From positions 1 to 64,000 of the forward strand of contig CAZUPD010000009.1 of assembly GCA_964621785.1 (NCBI GenBank): a DNA stretch of 64,000 nt. Reading direction: 5' to 3'. This document shows, piece by piece, positions 56,907-64,000 of this stretch; the first letter of the stretch is position 1, and every line of letters starts with the position of its first letter. The notes beneath the pieces were generated by a model. It did no database searches. It was not told where the DNA came from and worked only from the letters and a program-made list of their open reading frames with translations. Source of the stretch: JACKDW01 sp964621785. Its GTDB lineage: Bacteria; Myxococcota_A; Polyangia; Nannocystales; Nannocystaceae. The position numbers were made by a program, and so were the translations under genes.

Positions 56907-58850
56907 GTGGATCCCAATTCAGACACATTGAGTGCCGACACCATCGCCGCGCTCAGCAAAACCGTGATGGGCACCGCCGAGTTTGATGGCGCCGCCACCC
57001 GGGCCAAGCGTTTGCGCAACACCGTGGCCCCCGAGTTTGTCGGACTCAGCGGTGCGCGGCGGGCCTTTACCGAGATGAGTGAGCTCGTGGGCAAGCCCGC
57101 CGACGATCGGTTTGCGGTGACGCAGGTACTCGGCGAAGGCGGCATGGGTGTTGTGCACCTCGCCGAACAGCGCAGCTTGGGTCGCAAAGTTGTGCTCAAG
57201 TCCCTGCGTTCGGAGGTTCAGTCTGAGGAGAACACCTTGCGCCTGTTGCAGGAGGCGTGGGTCACAGGTTGGATCGAGCATCCCAATATCGTCCCGGTAC
57301 ACGACGTCACCCTCGACCGCGAAGGGCGTCCGTTGATCGTACTCAAGCGTATCGAGGGGGAGACCTGGAGCGACTTGATGTGCGATCCGGAAGCTGTGCG
57401 CGAACGTTTTGGTGCCGAAGACCTGCTCGAGTGGAATCTTCGTTTGTATATGCAGGTTTGTAACGCGATCCACTTTGCCCACAGTCGTGGGATTTTGCAT
57501 CGCGACCTCAAACCCGACAACGTCATGATCGGAGCCTTTGGTGAGGTCTATGTCGTCGATTGGGGGATTGCCGTCAGCCTGCGCGACGATGCCGGAGGGC
57601 GTCTTCCTGCCGCGGCCAAGGTCGACGGTGTCGCCGGGACGCCCTGCTACATGGCGCCCGAAATGCTGCTAGGCGACGGTTCGAAGTTGTCCGAAGCCAC
57701 CGATATTTATCTCTTGGGCGCGATTTTGCATGAGATCTTGAGTGGGCAACCGCCCCACGGGGGCGATACCCTGCCCGAAGTCCTGCGGAGTATCTCGAGC
57801 GGTCCGAGCGAACCGAACGGGCCTCGGCCATTGGTCGACCTGTGTATGCGGGCCATGTCGCAGGAGCCAGACGGGCGTCCTGCGACCGCTGAGGCTGTGC
57901 GGCTCGAAGTTCAACAATACCTTCGTCAGCGAAGCGTGGCCGATTTAGTTGTGCAAGCACAAAGTCGCTGTGCGCAACTCGTTGCCCGTGCCGCCGATAT
58001 ACCCCTCGACAATGAGCAACGCACCCACCGTCAAGCGCTGTACGAGCTCTACAGCGCCTGCAAATTTGCCTTTCACGAAGCCCTTCGGGTATGGCCCGAC
58101 GGACAGGACGCGCGCCAGGGGTTGCGGGCGGCAACCACCGCGATGATCGAGTATGAACTCGCCCGTCGAGAGCCTGCGCTCGCCACCCCGCTGCTTGCAG
58201 AATTTGTCGAACCGCCGGCTGAGCTGGTTTTCCGGGTAGAAGAGGCGAGTCGGAATAAAGCCGAAGCGGATGCCCATCTTCAACAGCTCGCGCGTATGGG
58301 TCAGCAGGTCGACCCGACCATCGGCCAGCGGACGCGGACCTTCATCGCCGTTTGTTTGGGCAGCTTGTTTACCGTCGTTCCGCAAATCGGACAGAGAGTT
58401 CGCTACAACTACGACGAGCAGAGTGTGCGCAATGGTTACCTCGTGCTGATCTGCGGCCTCCTGTTGATCATCGGCGGATTTGGCTACTGGGCGCGTGAGT
58501 CGATGATGAAGACGGCGATCAACCGGCAGGTCTTGGCGACCACGGTGATTGCAATGGTTGCTCAAATGGTCCTGGTTGTGGCTCTTCCTGTGTTGGAGAT
58601 ATCGATCGATACAGCCGAACCCTTGATGTTACTGGTGTGGTCACTGATCTCCGCAATGTTGGCCATCAGCGTCACGCCGGCGCTGTTTTTCAGTTCATTC
58701 GGTTATCTGATTGGGTTCGTGGTCGCGGCCTACGTTCCCGAGCAGATCTATACGACGATGTCGCTGACAAACCTTGTATTGACAATCAATCTCGTGTGGA
58801 TTTCGGCGCCGAAGCAGAAGATTGAAGAAACTCGCAGGGGCTCAGCATGA
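56907..58850 (+). CDS. Ser/Thr protein kinase with C-terminal membrane region
   Basis: 647 residues from GTG 56907 (VDPNSDTLSADTI); an earlier reading at 56838 is possible. Kinase domain residues 70-360: glycine loop LGEGGMGVVHLA, Lys in KVVLKSLR, catalytic HRDLKPDNVM, metal motif DWG (DFG in most kinases; DWG is common in bacterial kinases of this group), APE in CYMAPEML. A helical segment (residues 370-485, KAEADAHLQQLARM) leads to about six membrane helices. The activation loop contains Thr in GTPCYMAPE. Convergent with the methyltransferase genes, 36 bases away. TGTATATGCA at 57445. Confidence 0.88.
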   Translation: MDPNSDTLSADTIAALSKTVMGTAEFDGAATRAKRLRNTVAPEFVGLSGARRAFTEMSELVGKPADDRFAVTQVLGEGGMGVVHLAEQRSLGRKVVLKSLRSEVQSEENTLRLLQEAWVTGWIEHPNIVPVHDVTLDREGRPLIVLKRIEGETWSDLMCDPEAVRERFGAEDLLEWNLRLYMQVCNAIHFAHSRGILHRDLKPDNVMIGAFGEVYVVDWGIAVSLRDDAGGRLPAAAKVDGVAGTPCYMAPEMLLGDGSKLSEATDIYLLGAILHEILSGQPPHGGDTLPEVLRSISSGPSEPNGPRPLVDLCMRAMSQEPDGRPATAEAVRLEVQQYLRQRSVADLVVQAQSRCAQLVARAADIPLDNEQRTHRQALYELYSACKFAFHEALRVWPDGQDARQGLRAATTAMIEYELARREPALATPLLAEFVEPPAELVFRVEEASRNKAEADAHLQQLARMGQQVDPTIGQRTRTFIAVCLGSLFTVVPQIGQRVRYNYDEQSVRNGYLVLICGLLLIIGGFGYWARESMMKTAINRQVLATTVIAMVAQMVLVVALPVLEISIDTAEPLMLLVWSLISAMLAISVTPALFFSSFGYLIGFVVAAYVPEQIYTTMSLTNLVLTINLVWISAPKQKIEETRRGSA

Positions 58851-58886
58851 TGTACGGCCGAGCTCGTCGAGCGAGTTGATGACAGA

Positions 58887-61712
58887 CTACGCCGACTCGA
58901 CGGCGAGGACTGCCTTTGTTTCGGTATCGTTCAGACCATAAAGTGTGCAGATTTCGACATCGATTTGCGTGCGCAATCCATTGACTCGCCGTGTGAGTTT
59001 CTCGCGTTCGTGGGGTACACGCGCACCCAAGAGGCGCGCCTCGGTTTGCAAAAGTTGCGAGACCCAGTGTTGAATGTTCCGCACGCAAGCACATCCAGAG
59101 GTATCGCCTGGTTCAACGACTCGAATCGGGAGCTTCTTGAGTTGCGGCGGTCCGACCCTGAGGTAGCCCCCTTGCAGCGACAATCCCCCAAACATGGAGC
59201 GGAACAGGTACGTCATGAGTCGGCTGTTCACGACTGCCGCCAAGTATGCCAGATCGATGGATTCGTCGGGAATGATGATTGTCGTCGATTTCGCTGCGAG
59301 GTACGTGCCGTCGGTGTCGGCCACACACTCGAGAATTCTTGTCATCCCTGCGACGATCAACTTCGGGGTCCGAGCTTGTTGTCGTCTCTTTGTCGGAAGT
59401 TTTGACTGATTCGCAGCGACGACAACCGGGTGCGCGAACGAGTGTTTTAAATAGCGCATCGGTCGAGTGCCCCACAATGGCGTAAAGGGATCGATTGTTC
59501 CACTATTCAAAACGCGAAGGTCGCGTTTGGCGGGTTGTTGCTTGTTTGAGAGGAGCGGGAGGAGCTCGTAAGCTTCGGCCACGGTCGCTCCACCCAACAC
59601 ACGCGCTCGACGTTCGAGTGCGGGCCACTTCTCCAAAATTGCCGCGATCCCCAACCCCCCCCGGGAAGGCTGAAAAATCGCCCACGTGCGTTCGGGGTGG
59701 GCAAATCCAGCGTGATAATCGAGCTCGCGTTCCACGGTTACCACTGTACGCCCCTGGTCGAGACCCATCTTTTCGTACCGTACAGAAGTGGGGTTTTTTT
59801 GCCGTTTTCGCCGCTTTTCCACGAGGTACACGAGCGGGTACACGGAAACGGGAAACACGGAGATCTGTGAATAGTCGCGAAGTAGGAGTAATCGGTTGTC
59901 CGACGCGAGGCGCCGACGGGCAACCGCCGCGTAGTCTGCCGACGCAAGCTTATTTGGCACGATAAAACTATGAAGTCCGTTGTCCCGCAGCAGTTGGAGG
60001 GATCTGTCGATGAACACACAATACATATCCCAGTTGCCAGATGCAGCCTCGTACTTGGTTGTACAATAGGATCGGGTCGCCGGGCGAGCAGATGTCATCC
60101 ACTCGGAGTCCACATAGGGAGGGTTGCCCACGACAGCATCAAAGCCTGGATTGCGGCGGGTAAACGTCGCCGGGAATGCAGTGTGCCACGCAAATGGGTT
60201 GATCGTTTCACCGCGGCCGACGGTACCAAATTCCCCCTTGAAGAAATCATCGTCGATGAGGGTATTGCCACATTGAATGTTGCCACCGAGATCGGGAAGT
60301 GCCCGCTGTTTGAAGAGTTTGAGATTTTGGCCAATTGTCTCTTCTGTCTCCCCTTCTAACACCTTGAGCAGGAGGGAGAGCTTCGCGACTTCGACCGCTT
60401 GGGGGTCGATATCCACGCCAAAGACGTTATTCAAGAGGATCCGTTTCTTTTCGTCTGTCGTCAGCCTCCACTCGCAACGACCAACTTGGTAGATTCGTGG
60501 GTGTTTCCCGCGGGTGTGCTTGTCAGTGTCCTGTAGGTAATAGCCGAGGTGCCAATCGAGCAAGAATTGGTAGATGCCGAGAAGGAACGAGCCGGAGCCA
60601 CACGCCGGGTCGAGGATGTGAAGGTTTGCAACCTGTTGGGGGGTCTTTTGTGCAAGCAGCGGGCCCAGCACCGACGAGACCATGAAATTCACCACATCAC
60701 CTGGGGTGTAGTACACACCACCGGCTTTGCGGACCTCCGGCTTGTCGGTGATACACGCGTTGTGGTTCTTGTCGAGCGTAATGACGCGTCCGAGAAATCG
60801 CTCGTAGACCTGCCCCAAAATAGCGGCCGGCATGGCTGAGAATACGAAGGGGCATCGCGGCGGGTAGAGCTGCTCGAAGATCGTGTGCAGCGTCGCGTCG
60901 TCAAGCTCGAGTGTCGGTGTGAGCGTGTCGGGTGGACTGTGCCTCCCAATGTTTTCGATGCCGCGGTCTTCGCAGATCCGCAAGAAAGTGATGCGATCGA
61001 TGATCTTCTGTACGGCAGCGTTGAGTTCGACGGCACCGAGCTTGGGAGTACGGGTGGCAAGATTCCTCGCCAGACTTGCTCTCCAGGACTCGATCTCGGC
61101 CAAAAATGCGTCTTCGACAGGAATGCTGCCACGTAGAGGCTTTTTGTCAGTCCCTAGGCGAGCGAACGAGCCATCGCGCACGGATGGCTGCGCCAGCAAT
61201 TCGGCGATCCGATCCCATTCACGTTCATACTGTTTGCACGTAAAGTACAAGAGTCGGCCCTTCGAGGCAATGTCGTTATGTTTTGGTGCTTTACGGCAGT
61301 CGTAGACAGCCAATTCACGAAAGTTTGTGAGTACCGAGAAGGGGAGGTTGGCGGACCAGGCGTACCGGCGCAGTTGGATGGCGGGCTCAGGCTTGCCGCG
61401 TAGGTCTGCACAAGGGGTTGTTGCTGCTACAAAGAACTGTGGCGTACCGCCGATTCGGAACAGGTAGTCCGGGGCTCGGACTCGGTTGCCCGCACGGAAG
61501 CGGGGTTCGTGCACCACTTCACGTACATGCTCCGGCAAACCCTGCTCGTTGGCGACGTCCCAGCCCAAGCTCGTGAAGAAGGGTTCGATGAACGCTCGCC
61601 GGACCGAGGTTTCGGTATCGGTATGCGCCTCGCCGGGTTCAAACTGTTTCGAGAAGCGGGCGATGAGGCGGCGTATCGTCCTTGGCGCAGGCATGGCGCG
61701 AAGTCTATCCAT
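58887..61712 (-). CDS. Eco57I-like type IIG modification enzyme, nuclease motif lost
   Basis: 941 residues, close to R.Eco57I (997). N-terminal PD-(D/E)xK-like domain: the Asp-bearing PDYLFRIGGT is present, but the expected FFVEAKKP is FFVAATTPC, so the Glu and the Lys of the nuclease site are Ala (codon 61425-61427) and Thr (codon 61419-61421). Gamma-class N6-adenine methyltransferase core: LDPACGSGSFLLG (SAM), later GNPPYVDSE (catalytic, codons near 60,115). The C-terminal third is a target-recognition region (RGGLGIAAILEKWPALERRA, ATTYLAAKSTT-like). Start ATG 61712 (or 61694) overlaps the stop of the partner gene by eight bases. Composition is less GC-rich than the flanks, as expected for a mobile defence locus. 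Confidence 0.86.
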   Translation of the reverse strand: MDRLRAMPAPRTIRRLIARFSKQFEPGEAHTDTETSVRRAFIEPFFTSLGWDVANEQGLPEHVREVVHEPRFRAGNRVRAPDYLFRIGGTPQFFVAATTPCADLRGKPEPAIQLRRYAWSANLPFSVLTNFRELAVYDCRKAPKHNDIASKGRLLYFTCKQYEREWDRIAELLAQPSVRDGSFARLGTDKKPLRGSIPVEDAFLAEIESWRASLARNLATRTPKLGAVELNAAVQKIIDRITFLRICEDRGIENIGRHSPPDTLTPTLELDDATLHTIFEQLYPPRCPFVFSAMPAAILGQVYERFLGRVITLDKNHNACITDKPEVRKAGGVYYTPGDVVNFMVSSVLGPLLAQKTPQQVANLHILDPACGSGSFLLGIYQFLLDWHLGYYLQDTDKHTRGKHPRIYQVGRCEWRLTTDEKKRILLNNVFGVDIDPQAVEVAKLSLLLKVLEGETEETIGQNLKLFKQRALPDLGGNIQCGNTLIDDDFFKGEFGTVGRGETINPFAWHTAFPATFTRRNPGFDAVVGNPPYVDSEWMTSARPATRSYCTTKYEAASGNWDMYCVFIDRSLQLLRDNGLHSFIVPNKLASADYAAVARRRLASDNRLLLLRDYSQISVFPVSVYPLVYLVEKRRKRQKNPTSVRYEKMGLDQGRTVVTVERELDYHAGFAHPERTWAIFQPSRGGLGIAAILEKWPALERRARVLGGATVAEAYELLPLLSNKQQPAKRDLRVLNSGTIDPFTPLWGTRPMRYLKHSFAHPVVVAANQSKLPTKRRQQARTPKLIVAGMTRILECVADTDGTYLAAKSTTIIIPDESIDLAYLAAVVNSRLMTYLFRSMFGGLSLQGGYLRVGPPQLKKLPIRVVEPGDTSGCACVRNIQHWVSQLLQTEARLLGARVPHEREKLTRRVNGLRTQIDVEICTLYGLNDTETKAVLAVESA

Positions 61713-63474
61713 TCATCGCCGAAGTCGCGGGCCTACCGATCCGAGCACTGGTGGCAAATGCTTGGATTGCATTCACTTCCGCGTTCGACAATTGAAACAG
61801 CGGAAACACGACTGCATCAATTTGTGCAGGCTCCGTCGCGCCGGCGATCGACACCAGATCGGCCCGCTGTTTAGCAGTGAGTTCATCCCACCGGGGTACA
61901 CGAATCCGGCGCAAGTACTGGGCCTGAAACCGTAAAAAACCTCCTGACATACGCACGCAGTATGCAGCCACAAACATCAGTGCAAGGGACGATTTAAGGA
62001 GTGCTTGCAGGGCGCGTAGATCCCATATGTTCGAGGTTACGACATACAAGTTATGGTGTGGATAGTAGTACCCTTCGTCGTACACAACCGTCGCCTCACC
62101 TTTGATGTCGGGAATCAGGAGCTTCGGAGATGTCGTGAGTTCGGCGTACACGCGGTCGATTGTTTTGTACCACGCTCTCGGGCTTTTTTTGGCGGTATGG
62201 CGCCTTTTGAGTCTTGCTGCATGCTGAAGGAGGTAGGCCGCAAATTGTGGGTAATCCTCGAAACGGGCGAGCTCACCGCTTGGTAGCCACGGATTGATGA
62301 GGCCCTTGCCCGACCACAAAAGCCCGCCCGCTTTGATATCTGCCGAGACCGCGAGCTTGAGTTTGCGTGCGTCCTCGACGGGCAATGCATGATAATCGCC
62401 GATGTAGATGGTGTCGGCTCCCGTCGCCACCCCGATCCCAACCTTGGCTCCAGCCTGTTCGAGTGTGGGGAGGCGGGCTTCGAGCCGACGAACGGTTGCG
62501 ATGATCTGCGGTGAATCGACCAACCACGGATCGCGGCCGTTGGCGACCTGCTGCACCGCTGTGATTCGAGGTCGGCGAGACGAGCTGCGCGTGCGAACCG
62601 TGGCAAACAACGTCTCGAGCGCCATGTCGTGGGCCTGCGTCACGACGGCTGTCGAGCCCGCGGGCCCGCGGCGAAGAATGGTGATTGCCGGGTAGGCATC
62701 GACTTTGTGTTCAAACGCATCGATCTGTGCCATGTCGATATAGACGTCTAAATTGAACTGCTCAGCGACTTTTGCCCGCAGCGGGCCTCCGTATTTGTTT
62801 TTCATCCACCGGTTTGCGCAGATAAATCCGAGGACACCACCCGGGGCGAGGCAATCGAGGCAACGCTCAAAAAATAAAACATAGAGGTCTGCCCGGTCGT
62901 AGAGTGTTCTAAACGTTTGCTTATACACTGAGAGTAGCGGGCCGGGGATCCGTTCTTGGCGCACATAGGGGGGATTACCCACGATGACGTCAAATGGACC
63001 CCGAAGCGGCGTGAGCAAAAAATCGTCTTGGGTCAGCCATGCGTCTGCGAGGTGCTCGGCATCACGGACCTGCATTCCCTCGCCGGCGAGCAACTCGACC
63101 AACCGCAATCTTGTATGTTCAAAGGTCGGGACATGTAGCTCAACCGCGGTGACACACCCCGCGAGCAGCTCGACCCATTGGGATGCTGGTATCCGGCGAC
63201 GCCGGCAGGAGGCGAACAAGCGCCGAGCGACCGCGAACAAAAACTCGCCCTTGCCAAACGAAGGCTCCAAGATCCGAAGCTCCGCGAGCTCACGGTCGCT
63301 GCGGTAGTTGCAGAGGTCCAGTATCCCCTCCACAACTGCGGGTTTGGTACACACCGCGCCCCGCTCTTCGACGTTTCCTTGGTGCGCGAGTGAGGCAAGC
63401 GCTGCCTCCACAGCGTCGGTTCGAGGGATGTCACACAACGACGGCGTGTTCACGTGTCCCCGCGGCTCGCCCAC
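61705..63474 (-). CDS. Eco57I-like N6-adenine methyltransferase
   Basis: 589 residues from GTG 63474, close to M.Eco57I (544). SAM-binding region ILEPSFGKGEFLFAVARR (altered from D-P-x-x-G-x-G-x-F), catalytic GNPPYVRQERIPG near codon 62,965, and FICANRWMKNKYG. The rest is a target-recognition region. Eco57I systems have one methyltransferase per strand, one fused to a nuclease; this would be the separate one. It is the first gene of the pair, translationally coupled to 58887-61712. No other restriction gene is visible. Confidence 0.84.
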   Translation of the reverse strand: MGEPRGHVNTPSLCDIPRTDAVEAALASLAHQGNVEERGAVCTKPAVVEGILDLCNYRSDRELAELRILEPSFGKGEFLFAVARRLFASCRRRRIPASQWVELLAGCVTAVELHVPTFEHTRLRLVELLAGEGMQVRDAEHLADAWLTQDDFLLTPLRGPFDVIVGNPPYVRQERIPGPLLSVYKQTFRTLYDRADLYVLFFERCLDCLAPGGVLGFICANRWMKNKYGGPLRAKVAEQFNLDVYIDMAQIDAFEHKVDAYPAITILRRGPAGSTAVVTQAHDMALETLFATVRTRSSSRRPRITAVQQVANGRDPWLVDSPQIIATVRRLEARLPTLEQAGAKVGIGVATGADTIYIGDYHALPVEDARKLKLAVSADIKAGGLLWSGKGLINPWLPSGELARFEDYPQFAAYLLQHAARLKRRHTAKKSPRAWYKTIDRVYAELTTSPKLLIPDIKGEATVVYDEGYYYPHHNLYVVTSNIWDLRALQALLKSSLALMFVAAYCVRMSGGFLRFQAQYLRRIRVPRWDELTAKQRADLVSIAGATEPAQIDAVVFPLFQLSNAEVNAIQAFATSARIGRPATSAMNG

Positions 63475-63705
63475 ATTCGGAAGCTAACACGTGTGCGACG
63501 AGCCGGTGGATTTTCTCGGTCAGACGCGGTTCGCAAACCGTGCGGTCGCACCAGTCAGCCAGCACGTGCAGCCATTGCATGAATGCGGACTCCTGGCGAT
63601 TTGCGCTGTCGTCGCGGCAGTCTGGGCGGTGGGGGAGGTGTTCGGGCAGGATCTTGTTTTCTCGACCCGGGGATGTTGTAGTATCACCTCAATTTTGGAG
63701 TCCCC
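63475..63705. promoter_or_regulatory. Divergent gap, modification locus/lipoprotein
   Basis: 231 bases. Ribosome site ttttggagtcccc precedes the lipoprotein ATG at 63706. A near promoter ttgtttt...tagtatc lies at 63655-63685. No motif copy or repeat was found. If a controller gene regulated the methyltransferases it would be expected here, but none is encoded. Confidence 0.4.
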
Positions 63706-64000
63706 ATGAGACCTGTGCACATCCACCGAATTGGTCTGGCCGCCCTTCCCATTGTTTTGTGTATCGCCTGTGGTGATGGAACTGCCGAGACGCGGGGGAC
63801 TGAGAGTCAGGGCTCCGGAATTGTATCTGCATCGATTACCGCAACAGAACCACCGACAGGTACCGTCACGGGCACCGCGACCGACGAGGTGAGCGAGTCG
63901 TCTTCCGAGGGGGATACGGCGCAGACGACCGGCTCCACCACCGAAGATCCGACCACGAGCACCAGCAGCGGGGGCGGCGGAATCAAGTTCGATGTCGGCG
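63706..64000 (+). CDS. Lipoprotein, 5-prime part
   Basis: 98 residues visible; the frame is open at the window end. MRPVHIHRIGLAALPIVLCIACGDG gives a lipoprotein signal with lipobox CIAC. About 65 residues of Thr/Ser/Glu linker follow (TSTSSGGGGIKFDVG at the end), the same design as the other lipoproteins in this window. IKFDVG is where the folded domain should start in this class. TGTATCTGCA motif at 63822-63831. Confidence 0.8.
   Translation, partial: MRPVHIHRIGLAALPIVLCIACGDGTAETRGTESQGSGIVSASITATEPPTGTVTGTATDEVSESSSEGDTAQTTGSTTEDPTTSTSSGGGGIKFDVG

Noticed and set aside
58887..63474. A full BREX or Pgl phage-defence system.
   Set aside because: PglZ, BrxC/PglY and BrxL genes are absent, and the proteins match the Eco57I plan in size and order.

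Overview
The window looks like chromosomal DNA of a GC-rich myxobacterium, most likely from the Nannocystaceae (Nannocystis/Enhygromyxa/Plesiocystis side of Myxococcota). This is inferred from gene content, not from a marker tree. The main evidence is the number of secreted lipoproteins with a short signal peptide and lipobox, a Ser/Thr/Glu-rich linker and then a Cys-rich or Asp-rich calcium-type body (796-1950, 2079-2834, 13097-14755, 23932-25026, 31891-32703, 34696-36369, 63706-end). Two-component genes, NtrC-type activators, a Ser/Thr kinase, an FHA protein and a terpene cyclase fit the same picture. I found no rRNA, tRNA, CRISPR array, insertion sequence or prophage.

Layout. 1-2.9 kb: surface or secreted proteins of slightly relaxed base composition. 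2.9-8.3 kb: ettA, a small membrane protein and a translationally coupled MMPL exporter/LolA-like pair. 8.5-13 kb: a class I terpene cyclase, an orphan hybrid-free histidine kinase and an ABC1/UbiB-type kinase. 13-18 kb: a Cys-repeat/fibrinogen-like lipoprotein behind a promoter with a palindromic spacer, a YkgJ-like protein, pgeF, a possible Nif11-like small protein, rluD and a small conserved protein. 18.4-22 kb: a coupled GAF histidine kinase and NtrC-type regulator whose GAFTGA loop is altered. 22-32.7 kb: an outer-membrane barrel, lipoproteins, an aldolase-dehydrogenase fusion, an FHA protein, a metallophosphoesterase and a DUF2914 membrane protein. 32.8-43.2 kb: an RRM protein, a type II NADH dehydrogenase, a MopE-like lipoprotein, a DUF2804 protein, a very large S41 protease, and a TerB-like/SPFH-SHOCT pair. 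43.3-58.9 kb: housekeeping genes (bioD, pyrF, aroE, ftsZ) mixed with a PEGA protein, MBL hydrolase, NtrC regulator, beta-lactamase-fold hydrolase, an EAD-like membrane protein and a Ser/Thr kinase. 58.9-63.5 kb: a two-gene Eco57I-like type IIG modification locus whose nuclease motif is lost.

The most unexpected signal is not a gene. A degenerate 10-mer, TGYANNTGYA (or its complement), occurs at 27 places that I located by eye, in genes and in gaps, where base composition alone predicts about three. A second exact 10-mer, TGTGCATACA, occurs six times where far less than one copy is expected. Both stand out as AT-richer islands in GC-rich sequence and may be members of a genome-wide iterated motif.

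All functional calls rest on motif recognition by eye; no database search was run. Start codons were chosen from signal peptides, ribosome-site spacing and gene overlap, and several are uncertain as stated.
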